A DNA stretch of 64,000 nt from positions 2,852,001 to 2,916,000 of the forward strand of contig NZ_CP053836.1 of the NCBI RefSeq assembly GCF_013201825.1. The letters are read 5' to 3'. Positions 1 to 8,940 of this stretch are shown piece after piece. Each line of letters opens with the position of its first letter. Position 1 is the stretch's first letter. The position numbers were made by a program, and so were the translations under genes. The stretch is from Halarcobacter ebronensis (GTDB taxonomy: Bacteria; Campylobacterota; Campylobacteria; Campylobacterales; Arcobacteraceae). Below the pieces are notes generated by a model. That model was not told where the DNA came from, did no database searches, and saw only the letters and a program-made list of their open reading frames with translations.

Positions 1-2035
1 CTCTATATACTTCAATATGATCATACTCTATAAAATCTGGTGCCCAAGCTGGAAGAATAACTTTTAATTTTCTATCTGTACTTTTATCTAAAAGAGCTAA
101 AACTATCAAAAGAAGTTTATAGTCATAGATTAACTCACCTTTATTATCTATAACTTGAAGTTTGTGTCCATTTGGATAGATAAGAAATCCACAATCAAGG
201 TTTAAACCTCTTACAATATGTTGCATATTCTCTTGGGTTTTTACAATATCGTTTGATTTACCCTTCTCTCTTCTATGGGCATTTAAAATTATATTATCAA
301 TTCCAAGTTCATTTATTATTCTTGGATAGATATCAGAGGTTGATCCATTCATAATATCAACTGCAACTTTCTGTTCGCAGTTTTTAAATAGGGTTTTATC
401 AAAAGAGTCTTCAATAGCTTTTATATATAACTCTCTTAGATTTTTATCCTCTGTAATTGAACCAATCTCATCATATTTCACTTTTCTAAAGTTTTCTCTA
501 AAGAAAATTCTCTCTATTGATTGGGCAAGTTTACTATCTAAAACTAAACCTTCATTTGTAAAAAAGATAATCTCAGTTTGAGTTGGATCAAAAACAGATT
601 GCCTTAAGTGTACTCCTGCTATTACATCTTCATTTTTACTTAAAGCTTGTCTCATAACATTTGAAGGAACATTGTATGGGTCAACAATATTAACACCCGT
701 TGATAAAATACCTGCTACAAAGGCTCTTTTTAACATAAATGTAGATTTGTGATAATCCCTTGATACATAGATATTGCAGCCTTGAGGCAAAATCGTCCCA
801 AAAGCTTCTGCAAGTTTTGTAGTCATCTCGCACGAAAGTTCAATATTTGTTCTACCAACTACCGCACCATCTTCAAAGATTGATGATTTATATTTATTCC
901 CCCAAATAATGTTTGCACTAACAACAGATGATGCTTCAATCTCTTTATCAGGCCACATAATAATATCTTTTTCAAAAGATACTTTTTTGTTTACAATACA
1001 CTTTTCAGCCATAATAACACCAAAAGGTATTTTGCTCTCATCTTTTATAATATTATCATTACAAATTACAGAGTTATTAACTTTAACTTTAACTCCAATT
1101 TTTACATCATCCCATAAAACTGAATCAATAATCTCTGAGTGTTTACCAATCTTTGAATTATCACCAATTATACAATTTTTTAAAGTTACACCCTCATCAA
1201 CAAATACATTTTTACCTAAAATAACTGTACCTTCAACTCTAACTTTTTTATTTAGCTTAACTCCTGATTCACTATAAACTATCCCATTATCAATCTCTTT
1301 TGCATAACCCTTATATGGAAGTGTAATCTCCCCATTAAAGATATCTTTATATACTTCTCTATAACTTTCAGGATTTCCAACATCTCTCCAATATCCACTT
1401 TCAGAACAACCCCAAAGAGGAATATCTTGTTTCATCATCAAAGGAAATAGATCCTTTGCAAAATCAAAATTGTGTTTATATGGTATTAAATCTAAAACTT
1501 CTGGTTCTATAATATAAATACCTGTATTAATAGTATCACTAAAAACTTCTCCCCAACTTGGCTTTTCTAAAAATCTCTCTATTCTATGGTCTTCATTTGC
1601 GATCACAACGCCAAACTGTAAAGGATTTTCAACAGAAGTTAGTGTAATAGTTAGTTTTGAGTTTTTCTTTTCGTGAAAATTTTGAATATTTTTAAAATCA
1701 AAATTTGTTACCAAATCTCCACTAACAATTATAAAAGTCTCATCTAAAAACTCTTTTGCAAATGCTACTGCTCCTGCTGTTCCATAATCATCATCTGGTA
1801 AAAAATAGGTTATTTTTACCCCTAAATCTTTTCCATCTTTAAAATGATTTTTTATAATCTCTGGCTTGAAATACAGTAAAACTCCAATTTCAGTAATACC
1901 AAGTTCATCTCTAAGTTTGATGATAATATGTTCCATCATAGGTCTATTCAATATTGGTAGCATTGGTTTAGGAACAGCATTTGTTAATGGCTGTATTCTT
2001 GTTCCGAAACCTCCAGCTAGTACTATTGCTTTCAT
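1..2035 (-). CDS. Sugar-phosphate nucleotidyltransferase / phosphohexomutase-like fusion (3' end off window)
   Basis: Reading the minus strand from the ATG at 2035 gives an open frame of about 678 codons that runs off the left edge, so the C-terminus is missing. The N-terminus has the nucleotidyltransferase signature LAGGFGTRIQPLT followed by PKPMLPI, then a left-handed beta-helix region of hexapeptide-like repeats (about residues 245-350). From about residue 385 there is an alpha-D-phosphohexomutase-like domain. Proteins of this architecture are usually annotated as mannose-1-phosphate guanylyltransferases. The mutase phosphoserine loop (TASHNP in active enzymes) is not visible; the equivalent stretch appears to be AGVHLRQSVFDPTQTEI, so the mutase half may be catalytically dead. 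It lies 30 bp downstream of pfkA on the same strand and is probably co-transcribed with gap and pfkA. The exact nucleotide and sugar specificity cannot be told from sequence. Confidence 0.8.
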   Translation of the reverse strand, partial: MKAIVLAGGFGTRIQPLTNAVPKPMLPILNRPMMEHIIIKLRDELGITEIGVLLYFKPEIIKNHFKDGKDLGVKITYFLPDDDYGTAGAVAFAKEFLDETFIIVSGDLVTNFDFKNIQNFHEKKNSKLTITLTSVENPLQFGVVIANEDHRIERFLEKPSWGEVFSDTINTGIYIIEPEVLDLIPYKHNFDFAKDLFPLMMKQDIPLWGCSESGYWRDVGNPESYREVYKDIFNGEITLPYKGYAKEIDNGIVYSESGVKLNKKVRVEGTVILGKNVFVDEGVTLKNCIIGDNSKIGKHSEIIDSVLWDDVKIGVKVKVNNSVICNDNIIKDESKIPFGVIMAEKCIVNKKVSFEKDIIMWPDKEIEASSVVSANIIWGNKYKSSIFEDGAVVGRTNIELSCEMTTKLAEAFGTILPQGCNIYVSRDYHKSTFMLKRAFVAGILSTGVNIVDPYNVPSNVMRQALSKNEDVIAGVHLRQSVFDPTQTEIIFFTNEGLVLDSKLAQSIERIFFRENFRKVKYDEIGSITEDKNLRELYIKAIEDSFDKTLFKNCEQKVAVDIMNGSTSDIYPRIINELGIDNIILNAHRREKGKSNDIVKTQENMQHIVRGLNLDCGFLIYPNGHKLQVIDNKGELIYDYKLLLIVLALLDKSTDRKLKVILPAWAPDFIEYDHIEVYR

Positions 2036-2065
2036 TTTTTACCTTTCGTTTTAGATTTTTTGTTT

Positions 2066-3043
2066 TTAGTTAACTAATCTTTTTGCAAGCTCTAATAAAT
2101 CTTCTCTTATTTTATATTTTTGTGAATTTACATGTTCAATTGAAACAAATTCAAACTCACTCTTTTTATAAACAATTACACTTCCCTCTTTATGATCTGA
2201 CAAAAGTTTATCTATTGAATAAGAGACAAATTCTGAAGCCATCAATCTATCAAATACAGTAGGATTTCCTCCCCTTTGTACATGTCCTAAAATTGTAGCT
2301 CTTGTCTCTATTCCAATATCCTCTTCTAGCCATCTTACAAGATTAGGTGTAGATATACATTTGTCTTTATTGCATCCTTCTGCAACTAAACAAACTATAT
2401 ATTTTCTTCCATTTGCAAGTTCCCCTTTAAGTCTCTTTCCAATTGAGTCTAAATCATACTCTAACTCAGGGATAATACAAATCTCAGCTCCACAAGTAAT
2501 AGCAGATACCAATGCCAAGTATCCACAATCTCTACCCATGGTTTCAATAACACAAGCTCTTCTAAATGAAGCAGAAGTATCTCTTACTGCATCTGTTGCT
2601 TGTCTTATTATATTTAGTGCAGTATCAACACCTAAGCAATATTCTGTTCCATAAATATCATTATCAATTGTTGCAGGAATTCCCACAAAATTTACACCAA
2701 AATCTTTATGAAACTGATTTAAAGCTCTAAAAGAGCCATCTCCACCTAAAATTACTATTTTATCAATGCCGTGTTTTTGTAAGTTTTCAAAAGCTTGCTT
2801 TCTATATTCATATTCAAAAAATCTTTTAGACCTAGATGATCTTATCTTTGTTCCACCTTCATGCATTATTCCTGCAACATCTTCATATGTTGCAGCCTTA
2901 ATTGCACCATCTATTAACCCTTCTAAACCATCATAAATCAGATAAGGTTGAACTTCATTAGTGTAGCAGTAATCTACAAATTGTTTAATTGCAGGGTTCA
3001 TCCCTGCGCAGTCTCCCCCAGAAGTCATTATTGCTATTGCCAT
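2066..3043 (-). CDS. pfkA: ATP-dependent 6-phosphofructokinase
   Basis: This enzyme phosphorylates fructose 6-phosphate to fructose 1,6-bisphosphate, the committed step of glycolysis. The 325-residue length is normal for the short bacterial family. Visible motifs are TSGGDCAGMN at the N-terminus (phosphate-binding loop), GGDGSFRAL, TIDNDIYGTEYCLGVDTALN with the catalytic Asp, and ETMGRDCGYLAL. Gly rather than Asp in GGDGS, and the lack of Lys before TIDND, point to ATP rather than pyrophosphate as donor. It is 15 bp downstream of gap and upstream of the nucleotidyltransferase fusion, so the three probably form one operon. Many characterised Campylobacterota, such as Campylobacter jejuni, lack this enzyme, which makes its presence notable. 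Confidence 0.95.
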   Translation of the reverse strand: MAIAIMTSGGDCAGMNPAIKQFVDYCYTNEVQPYLIYDGLEGLIDGAIKAATYEDVAGIMHEGGTKIRSSRSKRFFEYEYRKQAFENLQKHGIDKIVILGGDGSFRALNQFHKDFGVNFVGIPATIDNDIYGTEYCLGVDTALNIIRQATDAVRDTSASFRRACVIETMGRDCGYLALVSAITCGAEICIIPELEYDLDSIGKRLKGELANGRKYIVCLVAEGCNKDKCISTPNLVRWLEEDIGIETRATILGHVQRGGNPTVFDRLMASEFVSYSIDKLLSDHKEGSVIVYKKSEFEFVSIEHVNSQKYKIREDLLELAKRLVN

Positions 3044-3058
3044 TTTTTACCCTATATA

Positions 3059-4054
3059 TTAATATTGTCCAACAAATAGTGTCATATCTACTAATCTACT
3101 TGTATACCCCCATTCATTATCATACCAAGCTAATACTTTTACTGTTTTACCATCAACAACAGAAGTCATATCAGGAACAAAAGTTGAAGAGTATGCACTT
3201 CCTATAAAATCACTTGAAACTCTCATATCATTGTCAATCTCAATTAATCCCTCAAATTCAGCTTGACTAGCTAATACCATCGCTTTATTTATATCCTCTT
3301 TTGTAACCTCTTTTTTAAGATTTACAGTTAAATCAACAATTGATACATCAGCTGTTGGTACTCTCATTGCATAACCATTTAGTTTTCCCAATAGATGTGG
3401 CATAACTTTTCCAATAGCTTTAGCTGCACCTGTTGTAGTTGGAATCATATTAAGTGCTGCTGCTCTTGCTCTTCTTTTATCTTTATTATGTTTTACATCT
3501 AAAATATTTTGATCATTTGTATATGAGTGAATAGTTGTCATAAGTCCATTTTCAATACCAAATTTTTCATCTAATACTTTACAAATTGGTGCTAAACAGT
3601 TTGTTGTACAAGAGGCATTAGAGATAATAGCTTCACCTTTATACTCATCTGTATTTATATTTAAAACATATGTTGGTGTGTCATCTTTTGCTGGTGCACT
3701 CATTACAACTTTTTGAACTCCACCATGTAAATACGCTTCACACTTTTGTGTAGTTAAAAATGCTCCTGTACACTCAATAACAACAGTTGCTCCGCATCCA
3801 CCAAAATCTATATTTTTTGGATCTCTGTCTGAGAAAACTCTTACATCACAACCATTAATACTAATATGTTGTTCGTCAATAATCTCAGCTTCAACTCCCA
3901 TATGAACACTATCATACTTTAATAGATATATTAACATATCCAAATCAGTTGTAGTATTTATTGCCACTAACTCTATATCACTTCTTTGAGCTATAATTTT
4001 AGCTGCAATAAGACCTATTCTTCCTGTACCATTGATTGCTACTTTTAGTGCCAT
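3059..4054 (-). CDS. gap: Glyceraldehyde-3-phosphate dehydrogenase
   Basis: This is a phosphorylating GAPDH of 331 residues, the usual length. The catalytic cysteine is in SNASCTTNCLAP and the substrate loop RRARAAALNMIPTTTGAAKA is intact. The coenzyme pocket is unusual. The N-terminal glycine loop reads NGTGRIGL rather than NGFGRIGR. The position that normally carries the NAD-selecting Asp (AVND in the Bacillus enzyme) is Thr34 in AINTTTD. The LPHKD segment that packs on NAD is VKHNKD. These changes suggest NADP or dual coenzyme use, which is inference. It is the first gene of a probable gap-pfkA-nucleotidyltransferase operon, divergent from the GH57 gene across a spacer with a perfect inverted repeat. 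Confidence 0.95.
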   Translation of the reverse strand: MALKVAINGTGRIGLIAAKIIAQRSDIELVAINTTTDLDMLIYLLKYDSVHMGVEAEIIDEQHISINGCDVRVFSDRDPKNIDFGGCGATVVIECTGAFLTTQKCEAYLHGGVQKVVMSAPAKDDTPTYVLNINTDEYKGEAIISNASCTTNCLAPICKVLDEKFGIENGLMTTIHSYTNDQNILDVKHNKDKRRARAAALNMIPTTTGAAKAIGKVMPHLLGKLNGYAMRVPTADVSIVDLTVNLKKEVTKEDINKAMVLASQAEFEGLIEIDNDMRVSSDFIGSAYSSTFVPDMTSVVDGKTVKVLAWYDNEWGYTSRLVDMTLFVGQY

Positions 4055-4120
4055 ATTTTTTCCTTTTTATTTTTATTATAATAAATTTAATAAACAATTA
4101 TATTATAATACATAACAAAA

Positions 4121-4154
4121 ATTACATTATAATTGCAAATGTGTATAATGTAAT
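4121..4154. promoter_or_regulatory. Perfect 11-bp inverted repeat in the gap/GH57 divergent promoter
   Basis: ATTACATTATA (4121-4131) and its exact reverse complement TATAATGTAAT (4144-4154) are separated by 12 bp. Each arm contains a TATAAT hexamer pointing outwards, one towards the GH57 gene on the plus strand and one towards gap on the minus strand. The element could therefore be a pair of back-to-back -10 boxes, an operator, or both. The 190-bp spacer is otherwise very A/T-rich with no other motif I recognise. Confidence 0.55.
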
Positions 4155-4244
4155 CATTTTGTAAATGACTAATATTATTATATTTAAGTAAAATAAAATA
4201 TTAATATAAAATAATCATTTATTTTAAATTTTTTAAGGAATACG

Positions 4245-6254
4245 ATGCAAACAAATCTTCTTTTTGGGATACACTGCCATCAACCCGTTGATAATTTCGA
4301 TAAAGTTGTATACGAAATTATAGAGAAATCTTATAAACCTTTTTTTGAGATTTTAAAAGATTATCCCCAGTTTAGATGTTCAGTTCATTTTAGTGGTTGG
4401 CTTTTTGAATTTATAAAAAACAATGAAAAGGAGCTTTTTAATTTAATAAAAAAACTTAGCCCTCAAATTGAATTTTTTACAGGTGGTTATTATGAACCTA
4501 TTTTGGCCTCAATTCCAAGTCATGATAGGGTTGCACAAATAAATAAACTCTCAAATTTTATAGTTGAAAACTTTAATCAAAAACCAAGAGGATTGTGGCT
4601 TACTGAGAGAATTTGGGATGACTCAATTATCGATGATCTAAAAAAATGTGAAATTGATTATGTGATTGTTGACGATTATCATTTAATAGCTTCAGGTTTT
4701 AATAAATATGAACTAAACGGATATTTTTTAACTGAAAATAGTAATAACCAAATTGCACTATTTCCTATAAGTAAAGACTTAAGATACATTATCCCTTTTG
4801 CAACTGTAGAGAATAGTATAAACAAATTAAAAGAGTTTGCAAATTATGAGGGTAAAAATGCTGCAATAATCTTTGATGATGGTGAAAAATTTGGTGTTTG
4901 GCCAAAAACTTATGAAAAAGTTTATGAAAAAAAATGGCTTAAAAACTTTTTTGAAAAATGTATTGAAGATGAGACAATAAATGTCACAACTTATTCTGAA
5001 TTTTTTGATAAAAACAAAGCTATTTCATTGTCATATCTTCCAACTGTTTCATACCATGAAATGGGAGAGTGGTCAACTCTACCAAATATCTCTAAAGATT
5101 ATTTGGATTTAATCCATGAACACTCTGATAGAGAGTATCTAATAAGAGGTGGTATTTGGAAAAACTTCTTTATCAAATATAATGAGAGCAACTGGATTCA
5201 TAAAAGAGCATTAGAACTTTCAAAAGTTGAAAACCAAAATGAACAATTTAAAGATTTTCTTTATAGAACCCAATGCAACGATGTACTATGGCATGGTGTT
5301 TTTGGAGGAATTTATCTTCCAAATCTTAGAGATAATGCCTACAAATATATAATAAAATGTGAAAATCTACTTGATATTAAAAGTGGTTACACTAAAAGTG
5401 ATATAAATATGGACTCTTATGAAGAGTATAAGTTTTATACTCCTGAATTAATCACAATTATTGACCCAAAAATGGGTGGACAGATTGTTGAGTTTGATAT
5501 AAGAAAAAAAGAGTTCAATCTTCAAAATACCCTTACAAGATACCATGAAACTTATCATAATAAAATACAAAGAGTTGAAGAGAACAGTGATGAAGTTTTA
5601 GAAAAAAAAGAGAGTGATGAAGAGATTGCAACAATTCATAACGACAACATCCTTGCAACTACTGAAGATATTGAACTGTTTTCAGATTGGTATATCAAAA
5701 AATCTGCAATTGACCATATTACCGATAGAGGTTTTACAAGAGCAGAGTTTAAATCTTGTACTTTTCAAGAGTATGGAGATTTTGCAAATCAACCATTTGA
5801 GGTAGTTGAAACTACCCAAAATAGTATTAAACTTAAAAGAGATGGAGGCATTTATAGGATTTCAAAAAAAGATACAACTTTAACTAAAACTTTTACTTTT
5901 GAAAATCGAAAAATTCACTCTAATATTAATATCCAAACAGATGAAATCTCTGTAATGAGATATCTATTGGAGTTTAATTTTCATTTCCAAGATTATGAGA
6001 TTTTGACTGTTAATGGACACAATATAGGAGAGAGTTTGCACTTTGAAAATTCACAACTTACAATTTTAGACCAGTCTTTAAACAAAACAATAACATTTCA
6101 TTTTGATCAATGTATTGAGATGTATGTTTATCCGGTTAAAAGTGTAAGTCAGAGTGAATCGGGAGTTGATTATACTATTCAAGGTATTGCTTTTGGTTTT
6201 GCTAAAGATTTTAGCACTCAATTAGATTTGAAATATACTATTGAAGTTCAATAA
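4245..6254 (+). CDS. GH57 alpha-glucan enzyme (4-alpha-glucanotransferase / alpha-amylase type)
   Basis: This 669-residue cytoplasmic protein has no signal peptide. The N-terminal GH57 barrel shows the family regions HCHQP (10-14), GGYYEP (80-85), GLWLTERIW (116-124) with predicted nucleophile Glu121, and FDDGEKFGVWP (210-220) with the catalytic Asp. These match the Thermococcus litoralis 4-alpha-glucanotransferase spacing (Glu123, Asp214). The C-terminal half, from about residue 395, resembles the beta-rich domain (DUF1926) that follows the barrel in that subfamily. It probably rearranges or degrades glycogen or maltodextrins, feeding the glycolytic genes divergent from it. Whether it is a transferase or a hydrolase cannot be decided from motifs alone. 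A ribosome binding site (AAGGA) precedes the ATG. Confidence 0.88.
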   Translation: MQTNLLFGIHCHQPVDNFDKVVYEIIEKSYKPFFEILKDYPQFRCSVHFSGWLFEFIKNNEKELFNLIKKLSPQIEFFTGGYYEPILASIPSHDRVAQINKLSNFIVENFNQKPRGLWLTERIWDDSIIDDLKKCEIDYVIVDDYHLIASGFNKYELNGYFLTENSNNQIALFPISKDLRYIIPFATVENSINKLKEFANYEGKNAAIIFDDGEKFGVWPKTYEKVYEKKWLKNFFEKCIEDETINVTTYSEFFDKNKAISLSYLPTVSYHEMGEWSTLPNISKDYLDLIHEHSDREYLIRGGIWKNFFIKYNESNWIHKRALELSKVENQNEQFKDFLYRTQCNDVLWHGVFGGIYLPNLRDNAYKYIIKCENLLDIKSGYTKSDINMDSYEEYKFYTPELITIIDPKMGGQIVEFDIRKKEFNLQNTLTRYHETYHNKIQRVEENSDEVLEKKESDEEIATIHNDNILATTEDIELFSDWYIKKSAIDHITDRGFTRAEFKSCTFQEYGDFANQPFEVVETTQNSIKLKRDGGIYRISKKDTTLTKTFTFENRKIHSNINIQTDEISVMRYLLEFNFHFQDYEILTVNGHNIGESLHFENSQLTILDQSLNKTITFHFDQCIEMYVYPVKSVSQSESGVDYTIQGIAFGFAKDFSTQLDLKYTIEVQ

Positions 6255-6267
6255 AAAGGAGAATAGA

Positions 6268-6621
6268 ATGAGAGTTTACGGTATTAAAAGTTGCCCAAGT
6301 GTTAAAAAAGCTAAAGCTTTTTTCGATGAGAATAATATCTGCTATGAGTTTATAGACCTGACAAAAGAACCTGTTGATCTACCAAAAATTGAGAACTGGC
6401 AAAGATTTATACCTGCTACACAGATGTTAAATCCAAGAAGTAAAACCTATAAAGATTTAGGATTAAAAGATAAAAAAACTACAGAAAAAAAAGCTGTATC
6501 GATAATCTCTAAAGATAATGGAATTTTAAAAAGACCTATAATAGAACATGGACTAAATGGTGAAGAGAAGTTTACAATTGGCTTTGATGAAGAGGAGTAT
6601 AAAACAACTTTTCTATCTTAA
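6268..6621 (+). CDS. ArsC/Spx-family thioredoxin-fold protein (YffB-like)
   Basis: I place the start at the ATG at 6268, preceded by AAAAGGAG; an in-frame ATG 27 bp upstream lies inside the GH57 gene and has no ribosome binding site. The 117-residue product begins MRVYGIKSCPSVKKAKAFF, the standard ArsC/Spx-superfamily opening with a single redox Cys in the loop before helix 1. It continues with YEFIDLTKEP and IIEHG. It resembles YffB-type proteins more than true arsenate reductases, and the substrate is unknown. Only 13 bp separate it from the GH57 stop codon, so the two are probably co-transcribed. Confidence 0.82.
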   Translation: MRVYGIKSCPSVKKAKAFFDENNICYEFIDLTKEPVDLPKIENWQRFIPATQMLNPRSKTYKDLGLKDKKTTEKKAVSIISKDNGILKRPIIEHGLNGEEKFTIGFDEEEYKTTFLS

Positions 6622-6627
6622 AACTTA

Positions 6628-6654
6628 TTTGAAGTGGTATTTTGCCACTTCAAA
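6628..6654 (+). terminator. Terminator-like hairpin after the GH57/ArsC-like genes
   Basis: A perfect 10-bp stem, TTTGAAGTGG (6628-6637) with CCACTTCAAA (6645-6654), has a 7-nt loop and starts 6 bp after the stop codon. No U-tract follows, so it could be a weak terminator or a 3'-end stabiliser. Confidence 0.5.
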
Positions 6655-6751
6655 CCTCTACCTATCAAAAAAATACATTTCAGTGACAAATATTATATAA
6701 AGCTTAAAAAAATTAACTAAAAATTAACAAAATATTGATACTCTTTTTAAA

Positions 6752-6858
6752 GTAGGATTTCCTACCTAAAGTAAGTTTGGCGACTCATAGGTAGGAAATT
6801 TGGTACATAGATACCAATATTTATTATAGTTGATTATCTCTTTAAAATTAATATTGGT
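6752..6858 (+). promoter_or_regulatory. Structured leader / operator region of the TonB receptor operon
   Basis: The region holds a palindrome GTAGGA-TT-TCCTAC (6752-6765). It also has an alternative longer pairing, ATTTCCTACC (6757-6766) with GGTAGGAAAT (6790-6799). A hairpin TTGGTA (6800-6805)/TACCAA (6812-6817) follows. Finally ACCAATATT (6813-6821) can pair with AATATTGGT (6850-6858), just upstream of the ribosome binding site at 6871. The last two pairings compete for the same bases, which is the geometry of an attenuator or riboswitch-like leader. Alternatively the GTAGGA half-sites may be protein operators. I do not recognise a known riboswitch class or a clear Fur box. Confidence 0.45.
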
Positions 6859-6880
6859 GTCTTTATAACAAAGGAGAAAA

Positions 6881-8932
6881 ATGAAAAAAGCCATATTTTT
6901 ATCAATTGGTCTAGCTTCACTGCTATTTGCAACTGAAGATTTAGGAGTTATTAGTGTTGACTCCTCTACAATTGATGATAAATTTAAATCTACATTAAGT
7001 GATATCTCATCAACTGCAATTGTAGATTCAAATGAAATTGAGAAAATCAACCCACAAAATATTGTTGAAGTTTTAAACTCGGTGCCTGGAATTACAGCTA
7101 TGCAGACTGAAGGAGATATTGTTAAACTTCATATAAGAGGAGTTGATAACCAAGTATATATGGGAGAAAGACCTGGGGTTGCAGTTGTAATTGATGGAGT
7201 TCCTGTTCAAGAGACAACTGGAAAAATAAATATAGATTTAGAAAATATTGAAACAATCAAAGTTATTAAAGGTGGAGCTTCATATCTTTATGGAAATGAT
7301 GCCATTGCAGGAGCCATTGTAATTACTACAAAAAGACCAAAAGGAGAAAACTCTAGCAAGGTAGAAACAGAGTTTGGAAGTTTTGGTTATCAAAAATATC
7401 TTGCTTCAACAAATAGAAGTTTTGAAAACTCTGCTCTTCAAATTCAAGGAAGTTATAAAACTACAAATGGTTATTGGGACAGAGCTTTTAATGATAATAA
7501 ATCTTTTAGCAGTAAATATAACTACTATATAGATGATACAAGTGATATTATTTTTGGTTTAAGTTATAACAAAATAGATAGTGGTGATGGAAGTGGAGTT
7601 CATGGAGTTACAGCAGCAACAATTGACCCAAAAAGTGCAAGAGAGATTACTTACTCATCAGATTATGATACAACTCTTATTAAAACTTTTTTAACCTATT
7701 CAAAAGATTTTGAAGATAACTCAAACTTAATGGTTAGTACCTATAGATATCTTGATGATAAATCTTATCAATCTGGTTATGAAGATGCTAATGGTGATGG
7801 ACTAGATGAATCACATGATTATGCAAATGATGAGAAATGGACACAAAATGGTATAAAAAGTGAATACAGATTTAGTTTTGAGAAAAGTGCTTTTATGGCA
7901 GGAGCTGATATTCAAAGAAATAAACAAGAATCAAGCAGTACACCTTTACACGCTGGATTAACATACTCAGCAGTAGATACAAATGAAGATGTAAATGCTA
8001 TTTATGGAGAATTTAAATATAAAATAACAGATAATTTAACCTCAACATTAAATGCCAGATATGATAATATAAAGTATGATTTGAAAAATCTTACTAAACC
8101 AGCTAGTAGTATAAAATCAACTTACGATGAAGGTTCATATAGAGCTGGATTAAATTATAAAATCAACTCAAATACAAACTTATATACAAGTATCTCTACA
8201 GGATTTAGAGCTCCAACAGCTGATCAAATAAGCAGTAATAGCGCTGATGGTTATACAACTGATATTAAATCTGAATCAGTATACAACTATGAAATAGGAG
8301 TAAAGGGTAGTTTAGGATTTGTAAATTATGATGCTTCAATCTATCAGCTAAACAGAGATGACTATATTGGGAAAAGCGCAGGAAACTATGTAAGACGTTC
8401 TGATGAAGCAAACTATTATGATAATGTTGCAGATATGGTAAGTAGAGGTTTCGAACTTGCTTTAAGTGGTGATTTATCAAAAGATTTAGGATTTAATTTA
8501 GCCTATACTTATTTGGATGCATATTTTACAAGATATAGTTTTAAACAGTATGTTTCAGTTGGAAATTACAATACCCTTGATCTCTCAAATAATCAAGTTC
8601 CTAGAACTCCTAAACATACAATTAATCTAAGATTTGATTATAAAGTTGGAGCTAATTTAACTCTGTCACCTGAGATTATTGCTAAAAGTAGTTATTACGC
8701 AGATGAAACAAACTACTACAAACAAGGTGGTTATGCTTTAGTAAATTTAAGAACTTCATATAAAGTTAACAAAAATCTTGAACTTTTTGGAAGAGTAGAC
8801 AACCTTCTTGATAGAGACTATTATCAGTTTGTACAATTGACAAATAGTAGCGTAAGTTACACTATGGAAGATGCAACAATTATTGTCGGACCATCTAGGT
8901 CTTTTTATGTTGGGTTAAGATATAAATTTTAG
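6881..8932 (+). CDS. TonB-dependent outer-membrane receptor
   Basis: This 683-residue receptor has a signal peptide (MKKAIFLSIGLASLLFA) followed at once by a plausible TonB box, DLGVISVDSS. The plug domain is recognisable from ILNSVPGI-type sequence (VLNSVPGITAMQ), IRGVDNQ, VVIDGVPVQ and IKGGASYLYGNDAIAGAIVI. A long beta-barrel ends in FYVGLRYKF with the terminal Phe of outer-membrane barrels. It imports a scarce substrate such as a siderophore, haem or metal complex using TonB energy. The substrate cannot be assigned from sequence. It heads a five-gene operon that carries its own ExbB, ExbD and TonB, with AAGGAG 5 bp before the start. Confidence 0.92.
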   Translation: MKKAIFLSIGLASLLFATEDLGVISVDSSTIDDKFKSTLSDISSTAIVDSNEIEKINPQNIVEVLNSVPGITAMQTEGDIVKLHIRGVDNQVYMGERPGVAVVIDGVPVQETTGKINIDLENIETIKVIKGGASYLYGNDAIAGAIVITTKRPKGENSSKVETEFGSFGYQKYLASTNRSFENSALQIQGSYKTTNGYWDRAFNDNKSFSSKYNYYIDDTSDIIFGLSYNKIDSGDGSGVHGVTAATIDPKSAREITYSSDYDTTLIKTFLTYSKDFEDNSNLMVSTYRYLDDKSYQSGYEDANGDGLDESHDYANDEKWTQNGIKSEYRFSFEKSAFMAGADIQRNKQESSSTPLHAGLTYSAVDTNEDVNAIYGEFKYKITDNLTSTLNARYDNIKYDLKNLTKPASSIKSTYDEGSYRAGLNYKINSNTNLYTSISTGFRAPTADQISSNSADGYTTDIKSESVYNYEIGVKGSLGFVNYDASIYQLNRDDYIGKSAGNYVRRSDEANYYDNVADMVSRGFELALSGDLSKDLGFNLAYTYLDAYFTRYSFKQYVSVGNYNTLDLSNNQVPRTPKHTINLRFDYKVGANLTLSPEIIAKSSYYADETNYYKQGGYALVNLRTSYKVNKNLELFGRVDNLLDRDYYQFVQLTNSSVSYTMEDATIIVGPSRSFYVGLRYKF

Positions 8933-8940
8933 GATATAAA

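Noticed and set aside
909-1277. Plus-strand 122-codon open frame
   Set aside because: It is the antisense shadow of the nucleotidyltransferase fusion gene, with no ribosome binding site and low-complexity composition.
6622-6880. Cobalamin riboswitch or Fur box upstream of the TonB receptor
   Set aside because: No B12-box-like sequence or recognisable cobalamin fold, and no convincing Fur 19-mer was found.
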